26,753 nucleotides of DNA from Collinsella sp. (GCA_019413955.1 DXMX01000012.1:10507-37259), one strand, 5' to 3'. Shown: positions 1 to 9,627, counted from the stretch's first letter. Program-made: numbers and translations. Notes: generated by a model not told the origin, from the letters alone.

Positions 1-1
1 C

Positions 2-79
2 ATGCGTCAGGCGGCGCGTGGTCTGGCCCAGGATAGGGCCGCCGCTCTTCTGGCGGATGCGGTAGAGGGTTTGCGTTAG
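2..79 (+). CDS. murG: C-terminal end of MurG (partial)
   Basis: An open frame enters from the left edge and ends at TAG (77-79), giving about 25 residues that end in an Ala/Leu/Arg-rich helix (LLADAVEGLR). MurG is the membrane-associated glycosyltransferase that adds GlcNAc to lipid I to make lipid II. The assignment rests mainly on position: murG directly precedes murC in most dcw clusters, and an amphipathic Ala-rich helix is a normal MurG C-terminus. No catalytic part is visible, so another gene cannot be excluded from this fragment alone. Confidence 0.5.
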   Translation: MRQAARGLAQDRAAALLADAVEGLR

Positions 80-176
80 TTAGACGGGATATCGTCGGTC
101 GCCCTCGCGCTGATGCGGTAGGTGCGGTACAGTTAACGGGTTACAGGCAGTGTTTACGCAAGGAGTACACGAGCAC

Positions 177-1595
177 ATGGCTGATTCCCAGACTGCAACC
201 TCCGCGCCCGAGTTTAAGAGCGCCCACTTTATCGGTATCGGCGGCGCCGGCATGAGCGGCATCGCCCTCGTTCTGCACGAGCGCGGTTATGCCGTTACCG
301 GCTCCGACCTTAAGACGTCACGTTATATCCGCCAGCTTACCCGCGCTGGTGTGAAGGTGCATGTGGGCCATGAGGCCGCCACGATCGACGAGGTCAAGCC
401 CGACGTGGTTGTTGTCTCCACCGCTATTCCGGAGTCCAACCCTGAACTCGTGCGCGCTCGCGAGCTTGGTATTCCCGTGTGGCCCCGTGCTAAGATGCTC
501 TCTGCTTTGGGCCACGGCTACACCACCGTCGCTGTTGCCGGCACGCATGGCAAGACCACCACGTCTTCGATGTGCGCCACCATGCTCGACCGCATGGGTC
601 TGGATCCGAGCTTCTTGATCGGTGGCATCGTCGAGGGCTATGACACGAACGGCAAGAACGGCTCGGGCGACTACTTTGTCGCCGAGGCCGACGAGTCCGA
701 CAGCTCCTTCCTGTTCCTGAACCCCAACGTGGTCATTGTGACCAACGTCGAGGCCGACCACCTCGATCACTACTCGGGTATCGAGGAGATCGAGGCAACT
801 TTCGCCAAATTCATGAGCCTGGTGGGCGAGGACGGCACCGTCATCGTCTGCGGTGAGGACCCGCATCTGGTCGAGCTCGCCAAGTCGACGGGTCGTCACG
901 TGCTTTCCTACGGCTTTGCCGAGAGCAACGACATCGTCTGCATGCACCCGGATGTCAAGGGCATCCAGAGCGACTTTATCGTTCGCTTTGAGGACGGCAC
1001 TGAGCACGCTGTGGAGATCAAGAGCAATCCCGGTCGCCACAACATGCTCAACGCCACGGCGGTGCTCACCGTCGCCCATGTCCTGGGCCTTGACATCGAC
1101 GCCGCCGCCAAGGCGCTCTCGAGCTTTGAGGGCGTCCGCCGTCGCTTTACCCACGTGGGCGATATCGATGGCATCACCGTGGTCGATGATTACGGCCATC
1201 ACCCCACCGAGATCAAGGCGACGCTTGCTGCCGCTTCGTCGCTGGGCTACAAGTATGTCGACGTCGTGTTCCAGCCGCACCGCTATTCGCGTCTGCAGGC
1301 CCTGTGCGACGACTTTGCCGATGCATTTGCCAATGCCGATAAACTGCTGCTGATTGATGTGTTCTCGGCTGGCGAGATGCCCATTCCGGGTGTCACCTCT
1401 AAGATGCTCGCCGATACCGTGCGCGCCAAGCATCCTGACAAGGAGGTCGTGTATTGCTCCAGCCGTCTTGAGCTCAACCAGGAGCTCGAGCAGATGGTGG
1501 GCGAGGGCGACCTGCTGCTCACCATGGGTGCTGGTGACGTTACGACCGTCGGTCCCGAGTTCATCGAGTATCTGACTGCCAAGAAAGACGCTTAA
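177..1595 (+). CDS. murC: UDP-N-acetylmuramate--L-alanine ligase
   Basis: Cytoplasmic ATP-dependent ligase that adds L-alanine to UDP-MurNAc, the first step of stem-peptide synthesis. The 472-residue protein has the usual MurC length. Visible motifs are the N-terminal Rossmann loop GIGGAGMSG (20-28), the Mur ligase P-loop GTHGKTTT (122-129), EADESDSSF, NVEADHLDHY and the C-terminal DDYGHHPTEI and FQPHRYSR segments. The ATG at 177 is preferred because AAGGAG (160-165) lies 11 nt upstream; a GTG at 150 in the same frame has no such site. It lies between murG and murB, and its stop is 5 nt before the murB start, so the genes are probably co-transcribed. Confidence 0.97.
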   Translation: MADSQTATSAPEFKSAHFIGIGGAGMSGIALVLHERGYAVTGSDLKTSRYIRQLTRAGVKVHVGHEAATIDEVKPDVVVVSTAIPESNPELVRARELGIPVWPRAKMLSALGHGYTTVAVAGTHGKTTTSSMCATMLDRMGLDPSFLIGGIVEGYDTNGKNGSGDYFVAEADESDSSFLFLNPNVVIVTNVEADHLDHYSGIEEIEATFAKFMSLVGEDGTVIVCGEDPHLVELAKSTGRHVLSYGFAESNDIVCMHPDVKGIQSDFIVRFEDGTEHAVEIKSNPGRHNMLNATAVLTVAHVLGLDIDAAAKALSSFEGVRRRFTHVGDIDGITVVDDYGHHPTEIKATLAAASSLGYKYVDVVFQPHRYSRLQALCDDFADAFANADKLLLIDVFSAGEMPIPGVTSKMLADTVRAKHPDKEVVYCSSRLELNQELEQMVGEGDLLLTMGAGDVTTVGPEFIEYLTAKKDA

Positions 1596-1600
1596 GTCTA

Positions 1601-2512
1601 ATGGCTCTGTTTAACGCCGTCATGGCGCTCTCGGGCATGATCGACACGGATGTGATCGAGGACGAGCGCCTTGCGCGTCATACGAGCTATCGTATCGGCG
1701 GCAAGGCCGACCTCTTTGTGACGTGCCATAGCTATCATGCCCTTCGCCGCGCCGTGGCGGTGCTCGATCGCGAGCAGGTGCCGTGGGTCATCATCGGCAA
1801 GGGCTCCAATCTGCTGGTTGCCGATGGCGGTTATCGCGGCGCCGTCATTTCGCTCGGACGTGAGTTTCAGCGCACGGTTGTTGCCGATGACGGTTGTACG
1901 CTGACGGTCGGTGCGGGCGTGATGTTTGCGCGCCTGGTCAACGATGCCCTGTCGCGTAGCCTCTCGGGCCTTGAGTTTGCCGTTGGCATCCCTGGCTCGG
2001 TTGGCGGTGCGATATCTATGAATGCCGGCACACGGACCGAGTGGATTGGCTCGCTGGTTGAGGATGTCGTAACGTTTGACCCGGCATCCGGTATCAAGCA
2101 TTATGCGGGGTCCGAGATCACTTGGGGCTACCGCGAATGTAGCCTTCCCCGCAATGAGATCATCCTCGAGTGCGTGCTCAAGCTTAAACCGGCGCCCAAG
2201 GCCGACATTCGCGAGCGCATGGAACGGTACCTGACGAGGCGCAAGCGTACGCAGCCCATGGGTCGCGCATCCTGCGGGTCGGTCTTTCGTAACCCGCCCG
2301 ATGCGAGTGTGGGCAAGCTTATCGAGGATTGTGGATTAAAGGGTTTTTCGATTGGCGGCGCGGAAGTTTCGCCCGTTCACGCTAATTTTATCGTTAATAA
2401 CGGAACTGCCTCGGCCGATGACGTTGCCGCGGTTATCAGACATGTGCACGGAAAGGTGAGGGAGGCGTATGGCATCGAGCTCAGACCGGAAGTTAAATTC
2501 CTCGGCTTCTAG
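1601..2512 (+). CDS. murB: UDP-N-acetylenolpyruvoylglucosamine reductase
   Basis: FAD- and NADPH-dependent reductase that converts UDP-GlcNAc-enolpyruvate to UDP-MurNAc. The 303 residues match the shorter Gram-positive MurB form. Visible motifs are YRIGGKADLF (30-39), GKGSNLLV (66-73, FAD binding), GIPGSVGGAISMNAG (129-143), the active-site segment CGSVFRNP and the C-terminal SPVHANFIVNNG. The start is uncertain: no clear ribosome site precedes the ATG at 1601, and in-frame ATGs follow at 1622 and 1637. Translational coupling to murC, only 5 nt upstream, would explain the weak site. The last 44 nt overlap ftsQ. Confidence 0.95.
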   Translation: MALFNAVMALSGMIDTDVIEDERLARHTSYRIGGKADLFVTCHSYHALRRAVAVLDREQVPWVIIGKGSNLLVADGGYRGAVISLGREFQRTVVADDGCTLTVGAGVMFARLVNDALSRSLSGLEFAVGIPGSVGGAISMNAGTRTEWIGSLVEDVVTFDPASGIKHYAGSEITWGYRECSLPRNEIILECVLKLKPAPKADIRERMERYLTRRKRTQPMGRASCGSVFRNPPDASVGKLIEDCGLKGFSIGGAEVSPVHANFIVNNGTASADDVAAVIRHVHGKVREAYGIELRPEVKFLGF

Positions 2513-3725
2513 AGCATCGAAACCCACCTTCCGCCGCGCCGGAGGGCGTTCCGGCGCGCCTGCCAAACCTCAACGCAATACCGTCGCGCACTCTAAGTCT
2601 GTCGGGCATGCTCGACAGACCAGTCGTCCGGTTGTCGGCTCGCAGCTCGGTAATCGTCCGGCCGCAAAAAAGTCCTCGCGTCCCTCGGTGACGTCAAAGC
2701 CTGTTATGGGCGCCAAACCTGCCCGTCCCATGGCAACTCCTAAGCCCTCGACGGGAACTAAAGCGCCGCGTCCAGGTCGCACGCTGGGCGCATCGAAACC
2801 GCGCTCGCTGACATCGGTGCCGGCTACCGCCAAGAAGCCTTCGGGTAAAAAAAGCGTCAACCCGTTGTCTTCACTTGGGGCGATGGTAAATAAAACATCA
2901 GACGCCGCTTCTGTCGTTGCAGGCAAAGGCAAAATCGTGGGCGGCGTTCTGGCCGCCTTGGCCGTGCTCGTCGTCGTTGCCATCGTGGTGATCAACTCTG
3001 GATTGTTTACCGCCACTGATATTCAGATTCAAGGCAGCGAGCATGTGACGAAGCACGATGCTATCCAGCTGATCGATTTGCCCGAGGGAACGTCGCTTTT
3101 TAACGTCGATCCCGACCAGATTACCGAGGACCTCAAGCAGAATCCGTGGGTCTCGGGCGTGGATGTCCAGCGTCAGTTCCCGCATACGCTCATCATTACG
3201 CCGATGGAGCGCAAGGTCATCGCAATTGCCTATATCAGTTCCGATGACCTTGCCTGGGCCATCGGGGATGATGACACCTGGATCGCCCCACTGTCGACGT
3301 CGGTCGAAGTGGACGACCAAGGCAACGTCATCACGACAGGGCAGGGCTCAAATACCTTGACCGGAATCGATGCCGCGCTGGCGCTCGCTAAGCACTATGG
3401 CGCGGTGTTGTTGACTGATGTCTCGGCGGATGTCGCTCCGGTTTCCGGCCAGGCAGTGAGCTCCAAGGCCGTTAAGGCTGGCTTGGATTATGTGCGTGGT
3501 TTTTCGAGCGAGTTCTTGGGACAAGTCAAGGATATTTCCACGCCTTCGGTCGAAGCCATCTCGGCAAACCTCAATAACGGCATTGAGGTGTCGCTGGGCG
3601 ATTCGGACGATATCGTCAAGAAGGAGCGCGTAGTCACCAAGCTGCTTTCGCAGGTAGAGGGCGTAACGTATATCAATGTGCGCTCTCCGGGTAACTATAC
3701 ATTTAGGAACGCTCCGACCTCGTAG
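2469..3725 (+). CDS. ftsQ: Cell division protein FtsQ/DivIB
   Basis: Bitopic divisome protein; in the family it links the early ring to FtsW/FtsI through FtsB and FtsL. Residues 1-150 are a long basic, Ser/Pro/Thr-rich cytoplasmic tail that looks disordered. A single membrane helix follows at about 158-176. Then comes a POTRA-like domain (about 179-255) beginning FTATDIQIQGSEHVT and containing NPWVSGVDVQRQFPHTLII, and a beta domain to residue 418. The start at 2469 has a strong upstream site (GGTGAGGGAGG) and lies inside the end of murB. At 418 residues it is longer than the usual 250-300 because of the N-tail. It is followed by ftsZ without ftsA. Confidence 0.93.
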   Translation: MASSSDRKLNSSASRASKPTFRRAGGRSGAPAKPQRNTVAHSKSVGHARQTSRPVVGSQLGNRPAAKKSSRPSVTSKPVMGAKPARPMATPKPSTGTKAPRPGRTLGASKPRSLTSVPATAKKPSGKKSVNPLSSLGAMVNKTSDAASVVAGKGKIVGGVLAALAVLVVVAIVVINSGLFTATDIQIQGSEHVTKHDAIQLIDLPEGTSLFNVDPDQITEDLKQNPWVSGVDVQRQFPHTLIITPMERKVIAIAYISSDDLAWAIGDDDTWIAPLSTSVEVDDQGNVITTGQGSNTLTGIDAALALAKHYGAVLLTDVSADVAPVSGQAVSSKAVKAGLDYVRGFSSEFLGQVKDISTPSVEAISANLNNGIEVSLGDSDDIVKKERVVTKLLSQVEGVTYINVRSPGNYTFRNAPTS

Positions 3726-3924
3726 CGCTGGTTGATGCTTTGTTGAGGGGCCATACCACGCCGTTTATCTGGTTTGTTTGGTTTTCACGGTCAATTATTT
3801 GACTGATACGTTCATAATGTGCAAACATAATACGGTTTACCTTTGCATTTACTTTCAACCTGAAGGTTAATGTGCGCAGGGGTCGACCCATGCTATGGCT
3901 ATAACCTTTGTTCGGAGGACCGAC
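3726..3924 (+). promoter_or_regulatory. ftsQ-ftsZ intergenic leader, possible ftsZ promoter
   Basis: This AT-rich gap of 199 nt holds no convincing gene. It contains promoter-like words: TTGACT (3799-3804) with CATAAT at 3813 and 3826, and TTGCAT (3843-3848) followed 18 nt later by TTAATG (3867-3872). None of these pairs has ideal spacing and sequence at once, so an ftsZ promoter here is likely but not placed. The ribosome site for ftsZ is CGGAGGA just before 3925. No terminator is visible after ftsQ, so read-through is also possible. Confidence 0.35.
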
Positions 3925-5079
3925 ATGCACGAGACAGAGATCAACAACTACCTTGCCGTCATTAAGGTGGTCGGCGTCGGCGGCGGCGGTACCAACGCGG
4001 TCAATCGAATGATCGAAGAGGGCATCCGCGGCGTCGAGTTTGTTGCCATCAACACCGATGCTCAGGCACTCGCGATCTCTGATGCCGATATCAAGGTGCA
4101 CATCGGCACCGACCTTACCCGCGGCCTGGGCGCCGGCGCCAACCCCGAGGTTGGCCGCAAGGCTGCCGATGAGTCCCGCGACGACATTGCCGAGGCGCTC
4201 GCTGGCGCCGACATGGTGTTCATCACCTGCGGCGAGGGCGGTGGCACCGGTACCGGCGCTGCTCCCATCGTTGCCGATATCGCGATGAACGAGGTCGGTG
4301 CGCTGACCGTCGCCGTCGTGACCAAGCCCTTCACCTTCGAGGGCCGCAAGCGCAAGAAGAGCGCCGAGGAGGGCATTAAGACCCTCTCCGATTGCGTCGA
4401 CACCATGATCGTCATCCCTAACGATAAGCTGCTCGACATCGCCGAGAAGAAGACCACCATGCTCGAGGCCTTCGCGATTGCCGATGGCGTCCTTTCCCAG
4501 GGCACCCAGGGCATCACCGACCTCATCACCGTCCCCGGTATCATCAACCTGGACTTCGCCGATGTTAAGACCATCATGAAGCAGGCCGGTACCGCCATGA
4601 TGGGTATCGGTACCTCTTCTGGGGATACCCGTGCCGTCGACGCTGCCCAGCAGGCCATCTCCAGCCCGCTGCTCGAGAGCTCCATCGATGGCGCCACGCG
4701 CGTGCTGCTCTCCATCGCCGGTTCCAAGGACCTGGGCATCCAGGAGATCAGCGACGCCGCCGACGTTGTCGCCAACGCCGTCGACCCCGAGGCCAACATC
4801 ATCTTCGGTACCGTTGTCGACGAGTCCCTGGGCGATCAGGTGCGTATCACCGTCATCGCTACGGGCTTCTCCGACTCCAACGTTAACCGTCAGGACGAGC
4901 TCTTTGCTGCTCAGCAGTCTCAGAGCAAGGCCGCTGCCTCCGCTGAGCCGCAGCGCACCGCTCCGGCCACCAGCCCGGCTCAGGCCGCTCCGACCCGCAA
5001 CGTCGGTGGCACCGAGCTTCCTAACTTCGGCAACGATCAGTTCGAGCTTCCCGACTTCCTGAAGCGCGGTAGCTTCTAA
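3925..5079 (+). CDS. ftsZ: Cell division GTPase FtsZ
   Basis: Tubulin homologue that polymerises into the cytokinetic ring. The 384-residue product has VGGGGTNAVNRM near the N-terminus (18-29), the tubulin signature GEGGGTGTGAAP (103-114), the T7-loop region NLDFADVK (208-215) that completes the GTPase site of the next subunit, a variable Ala/Gln/Pro linker (about 330-365) and the C-terminal peptide FELPDFLKR, which in the family binds SepF, FtsA or ZipA. The ATG at 3925 is chosen because CGGAGG lies just upstream; the ATG at 3895 lacks a site and adds 10 residues not expected in the family. A terminator follows. Confidence 0.98.
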   Translation: MHETEINNYLAVIKVVGVGGGGTNAVNRMIEEGIRGVEFVAINTDAQALAISDADIKVHIGTDLTRGLGAGANPEVGRKAADESRDDIAEALAGADMVFITCGEGGGTGTGAAPIVADIAMNEVGALTVAVVTKPFTFEGRKRKKSAEEGIKTLSDCVDTMIVIPNDKLLDIAEKKTTMLEAFAIADGVLSQGTQGITDLITVPGIINLDFADVKTIMKQAGTAMMGIGTSSGDTRAVDAAQQAISSPLLESSIDGATRVLLSIAGSKDLGIQEISDAADVVANAVDPEANIIFGTVVDESLGDQVRITVIATGFSDSNVNRQDELFAAQQSQSKAAASAEPQRTAPATSPAQAAPTRNVGGTELPNFGNDQFELPDFLKRGSF

Positions 5080-5105
5080 GTCGTTCTTTGCATTGTTGTG
5101 CACAG

Positions 5106-5138
5106 GGGCGTGTCCGTATGGACGCGCCCTTTTTATTT
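5106..5138 (+). terminator. Rho-independent terminator after ftsZ
   Basis: A 10-bp stem (GGGCGTGTCC at 5106-5115 with GGACGCGCCC at 5120-5129, one G-U pair) with a GTAT loop is followed by TTTTTATTT. It closes the ftsZ transcript before pgeF. Confidence 0.9.
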
Positions 5139-5289
5139 CGACTTTGTAAACTAGAACCTCCAATCTCTTTACGTTCCCTTTACGATTGCCTCCAGCGCAG
5201 CAGGTATCCTTTTAGAGAAGTATGACAGCCGTATAAACGCGGGCTGTAGCGGCGATGCCGCGGTACTTGTGTTATTAGGAGGCTTTAGT

Positions 5290-6090
5290 ATGGCAGCACG
5301 TGCGGACAAAGTTTCGCGTGTCGACCATGATGGAGTTACGTTGGTGGAGGGCGCGACATCCGATGTTCGCTTTGCCTTCACCGAGCGCGCCGGTGGCGTT
5401 TCCGAAGATGCGTACTCCTCACTCAACTTGGGCTCGCATGTTGGCGATGATCCCTTTGCTGTTCAAGAAAATCGTCGCCGCGCACTCGAGGCTATGGGTG
5501 CCGTGGAGTGCGAGCACAACCTGCTCGTTCCCAATCAGGTCCATGGTGACCATATCGTTGCGGTGACCTCGAATGGCGCCGATGACCTTGAGGACGTCCG
5601 CGAGCAGATTGCCGCGGGCTGCGATGCCATCGTCTGTACGGCGCATAACGTGCCCGTGCTGCTCTGCTTTGCCGACTGCGTTCCCGTGGTGCTGGTGGCC
5701 CCTGGCGGATTTGCCGTGGTGCACTCCGGTTGGAAGGGCACGATTGCACGTATTTCTGCCAAGGCGTGCCAGGCGCTTTGCGATGCTGCCGGCTGCGATG
5801 CGGGCGACGTTTCCGCCTATATCGGCCCCCATATCTTGGGTGACGAATATGAGGTATCCCAGGAACTCATGGATCGCTTTGCCGCCGAGTTCTCTTGCAT
5901 CGATGCGAGTACCTCTCGCATGCTCGATCTTTCCGCTGCCATTCGCGAGGCGCTGGTAGATGTCGGTGTCGACGCGGATGATATCGTGGATACCCAGCTT
6001 TCGACCGTGCGTCAGAACGACCGCTTTTATTCCTACCGTAACGAGGACGGCACCTGTGGGCGCCATGCTGCGATCGGCGTGATGCTATGA
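5290..6090 (+). CDS. pgeF: PgeF/YfiH (YlmD) family purine nucleoside-processing oxidoreductase-like enzyme
   Basis: Member of the DUF152/LACC1 family, described as a laccase-like or purine nucleoside phosphorylase and adenosine deaminase enzyme, and reported to correct mis-incorporated amino acids in peptidoglycan precursors in E. coli. The 266 residues show the metal-site pattern: NQVHGD (82-87, His85), CFADCVPVVL (Cys130), VHSGWKG (His145) and YIGPHI. The start at 5290 follows AGGAGG (5277-5282) at 7 nt. The gene follows ftsZ as ylmD does in many Gram-positive bacteria. Its TGA overlaps the pstS ATG (ATGA), which implies translational coupling to the phosphate cassette. Confidence 0.92.
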   Translation: MAARADKVSRVDHDGVTLVEGATSDVRFAFTERAGGVSEDAYSSLNLGSHVGDDPFAVQENRRRALEAMGAVECEHNLLVPNQVHGDHIVAVTSNGADDLEDVREQIAAGCDAIVCTAHNVPVLLCFADCVPVVLVAPGGFAVVHSGWKGTIARISAKACQALCDAAGCDAGDVSAYIGPHILGDEYEVSQELMDRFAAEFSCIDASTSRMLDLSAAIREALVDVGVDADDIVDTQLSTVRQNDRFYSYRNEDGTCGRHAAIGVML

Positions 6091-6923
6091 GAAAGATCGT
6101 ATCGGTCCTGAGCGCCGCTGTGCTTACACTTACGCTGTGTGCCTGTTCTTCGGGATCTTCTACCTCTTCCATTACCGTCGCTGGCTCCACGACCTGCCTT
6201 CCTATCGCCGAGATTGCGGCCGAGGGCTTTAAGGAGGAGACCGGCATCGACGTGCTCGTTTCCGGTTTGGGTTCTTCCGCTGGCATCGAGGCCGTCAGCG
6301 CCGGCACGGCCGATATCGCCAGCTCCTCCCGTGGGCTCAATGCCGACGAACAGGATCTGGGCCTGACCCCCATCGTAATTGCCCACGACGGTATCGCGGT
6401 CATCGTGAACGACGATAACCCGGTCGATAACCTCTCGACCGAGCAGCTCCGCGATATCTACGCCGGCAAGATTACCAATTGGAAAGAGGTCGGTGGCGAG
6501 GACCTGAGGATTCAGGTCATCAACCGAGACGAGGCGTCCGGTACGCGCGAGGCCTTCCGTACCATCGTGATGGATGGCACGCCGTTCGATCGCCGCTCGG
6601 CTGTTCTTTCGGGTACGGGCCAGGTGCGCGACGTGGTATCTCGTTCGCGTGGGGCCATCGGCTACATTTCGCTGGGCTTCGTCGATAGCCTCAACGCCAA
6701 GACCTCGGTCAAGGCCGTCTCGGTCAATCATGTTGAGGCGTCCGAGAAGACGGTCGCGAGTGGCGGCTATCCCATCTCGCGCGACCTTTACTTCTTTGTG
6801 AAGGGTGCGCCTTCGCAGCAGGCGCAGGATTACATCGACTATGTGACGTCCGAAAAGATGGACAAGCAGATTCGCGAGGCGGGCTTTATTCCCGTCACCA
6901 ACGACGAGAAGGGGAGTGAGTAG
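6087..6923 (+). CDS. pstS: Phosphate ABC transporter substrate-binding lipoprotein
   Basis: Extracytoplasmic phosphate-binding protein of the high-affinity Pst importer. The 278 residues begin with a lipoprotein signal peptide: basic MRK, a hydrophobic core and lipobox LCAC with modified Cys at 20. The mature part starts with a Ser-rich linker and then the phosphate-loop segment VAGSTTCLPIAEIAAEGF. GTADIASSSRGL, YAGKITNWKEVGG and DEASGTREAF are typical PstS motifs. The start overlaps the stop of pgeF by 4 nt, so there is no space for a separate promoter directly upstream. pstC follows after 1 nt. Confidence 0.96.
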   Translation: MRKIVSVLSAAVLTLTLCACSSGSSTSSITVAGSTTCLPIAEIAAEGFKEETGIDVLVSGLGSSAGIEAVSAGTADIASSSRGLNADEQDLGLTPIVIAHDGIAVIVNDDNPVDNLSTEQLRDIYAGKITNWKEVGGEDLRIQVINRDEASGTREAFRTIVMDGTPFDRRSAVLSGTGQVRDVVSRSRGAIGYISLGFVDSLNAKTSVKAVSVNHVEASEKTVASGGYPISRDLYFFVKGAPSQQAQDYIDYVTSEKMDKQIREAGFIPVTNDEKGSE

Positions 6924-6924
6924 C

Positions 6925-7851
6925 ATGGAAGCACAGGAAAACTCCCAGACTGAGCAGAATGTTCAGACGCCCAAGAAGCGCGAGCTGGCGCTCGTATCGC
7001 GCAGTACCTATATCAAGGAGAAGGCGCTGCAGTGGATCTTCTTTGCCTGCGCGTTCTTGGCGGTCGTTACCGTCATCCTGATTTTTGTCTTTACCACGTA
7101 CTCGGCGCTGCCCGTCTTTACCGACATCGGTCTGGCGGACTTCTTTAGCTTTACGTGGGCGCCTTCCGAGGGCCACTACGGCATCTTGTCGCTGCTTGCC
7201 GGCTCGGGTCTGGTGACCGTCGGTGCGCTCGCCATGGGCGTGCCGCTGGGCGTGGGTACGGCCGTTTACCTGGTCGAGATTGCCAGCAAGCGCGTGCGCA
7301 AGCTCATCAGCCCCGCCGTTGACCTGTTGGCCGGCATCCCTTCTATCATCTATGGTTTCTTTGGCATGATCATCATCCGCCCGTTTATCGCACAACTGAC
7401 CGGCGGCCTTGGTTTTGGTGCGCTGACGGCGTGGTTTGTGCTCGCCATCATGATCGTCCCTACCATCACCACGCTCACCATCGATGCTCTCAATTCCATT
7501 CCCATGGGCATTCGCGAGGCATCGTATGCCATGGGCGCCACCAAGTGGCAGACCATCTATAAGGTCGTGCTACCTGCCGCGAAGCTGGGTATCGTTGATG
7601 CCATCGTGCTGGGTATGGGCCGTGCCATCGGCGAGACCATGGCCGTGCTCATGGTCGTAGGTAACGCCCCGGTTATTCCCGACAGCATTGCGAGCCCTAT
7701 CTCGACGCTCACGAGCCAGATCGCGCTCGACATGAGCTATTCCTCGGGTCTGCATCGCTCGGCGCTGTTCGGCATGGGCGTGGTCCTGTTTATCATCTCC
7801 GCCACGCTGGTGGGCATCGTCCGTCTGATTTCCAAGAAGAAGAGGGGGTAG
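6925..7851 (+). CDS. pstC: Phosphate ABC transporter permease PstC
   Basis: Integral membrane subunit that forms, with PstA, the phosphate channel. The 308-residue protein has an N-terminal cytoplasmic stretch of about 35 residues and then six predicted membrane helices. The ABC-permease EAA loop is visible as REASYAMGATKWQTIYKVVLPAA, split here as SYAMGATKWQ and KVVLPAA. GIPSIIYGFFGM and GMGRAIGETMAVLMV are characteristic of PstC. The ATG at 6925 has GGGGAG (6911-6916) 8 nt upstream; the GTG at 6916 overlaps that site and is less likely. It sits between pstS and pstA. Confidence 0.96.
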   Translation: MEAQENSQTEQNVQTPKKRELALVSRSTYIKEKALQWIFFACAFLAVVTVILIFVFTTYSALPVFTDIGLADFFSFTWAPSEGHYGILSLLAGSGLVTVGALAMGVPLGVGTAVYLVEIASKRVRKLISPAVDLLAGIPSIIYGFFGMIIIRPFIAQLTGGLGFGALTAWFVLAIMIVPTITTLTIDALNSIPMGIREASYAMGATKWQTIYKVVLPAAKLGIVDAIVLGMGRAIGETMAVLMVVGNAPVIPDSIASPISTLTSQIALDMSYSSGLHRSALFGMGVVLFIISATLVGIVRLISKKKRG

Positions 7852-7854
7852 GCT

Positions 7855-8760
7855 ATGTCCGATTCCGTTGACACGACGGTCGATACGACCTCGTCGCGCG
7901 AGCGCATCAAGCGTGCCCTTTCCCACGGCAAGAAGGGCCGCATCAACAAGGACCTGTCCAACAAGATCATGCTTTGCGTGTTTCGTGCCGCTGCCTACAT
8001 CACCACGCTGGTGCTGGTCGCTATCATCGCCTACGTGGTCATCAACGGCCTGCCACACATCTCGCTCGACTTTATCTTCGGTTGGCCCCAGGGCGTCAAC
8101 GCCGAGGGCGGAATTTGGCCCACGATCGTCTCGACCGTCTACGTGACGGCGCTCGCCATGCTTATCTGCACGCCGATCGCTGTGCTGGCAGCCGTCTATC
8201 TGGCCGAGTACGCCAAGCAGGGCAAGGTCGTCGAGCTCATTCGCTACGCTGCTGACGCTTTGGCCTCGGTGCCCTCCATCGTTATGGGCCTGTTTGGCTA
8301 CGCCTTGTTTGTCGAGGCCATGGGCCTGGGCCTTTCGATGGTCTCGGCCGCCCTGGCACTCGCGCTCTTGATGCTTCCCATCGTCATGCGTACCACCGAA
8401 GAGGCCATTCGCGCCGTTCCGCGCTATATCCGCTGGGGCGCATATGGCCTGGGCGCCACCAAGTGGCAGGTTGTCTCCAAGATCGTGCTTCCTTCTGCCT
8501 TTGGCCGTATTGCCACGGGCATCGTTCTCGCCATCGGCCGTGCCATTGGCGAGACCGCGGTGGTGCTCTATACCATGGGGCAGGCCATCAATCTACCTAT
8601 TTCGCCGCTCGATTCCGGCCGCCCCATGACGGTTCACCTGTATCTGCTTGCCAACGACGGCATCAACATGAACGCAGCCTACGGCACCGCGCTCTTGCTG
8701 ATGGTGATCATTCTGGCCTTCAACCTGTTTGCGCGCTTCCTGTCGCGCAAGCGTCGCTAG
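7855..8760 (+). CDS. pstA: Phosphate ABC transporter permease PstA
   Basis: Second channel subunit of the Pst importer. The 301 residues have a charged N-terminal tail of about 35 residues, six predicted membrane helices, the typical GIWPTIVSTVYVTALAM entry, ASVPSIVMGLFGYALFV, the EAA-like loop GAYGLGATKWQVVSKIVLP and AIGRAIGETAVVLYTMG. The start at 7855 follows GAGGGGG at the end of pstC with a 3-nt gap between stop and start. pstB follows after 12 nt. Confidence 0.96.
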   Translation: MSDSVDTTVDTTSSRERIKRALSHGKKGRINKDLSNKIMLCVFRAAAYITTLVLVAIIAYVVINGLPHISLDFIFGWPQGVNAEGGIWPTIVSTVYVTALAMLICTPIAVLAAVYLAEYAKQGKVVELIRYAADALASVPSIVMGLFGYALFVEAMGLGLSMVSAALALALLMLPIVMRTTEEAIRAVPRYIRWGAYGLGATKWQVVSKIVLPSAFGRIATGIVLAIGRAIGETAVVLYTMGQAINLPISPLDSGRPMTVHLYLLANDGINMNAAYGTALLLMVIILAFNLFARFLSRKRR

Positions 8761-8772
8761 TTAAGGAGTCCC

Positions 8773-9576
<804 letters not shown>

Positions 9577-9627
9577 TCGGTGCGACTAGTCCCAAGCCGA
9601 TCGGATCTGGTCCGGTGCGTATTCACT

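Noticed and set aside
318..1433. Long minus-strand open frame of 371 codons opposite murC
   Set aside because: Shadow of murC; it is His/Gly/Asp-rich as expected from reversed GC-rich codons, with no ribosome site.
3703..5163. 486-codon minus-strand open frame opposite ftsZ
   Set aside because: Antisense to ftsZ with low-complexity Gly/Asp/Leu composition and no recognisable domain; it spans the ftsZ terminator.
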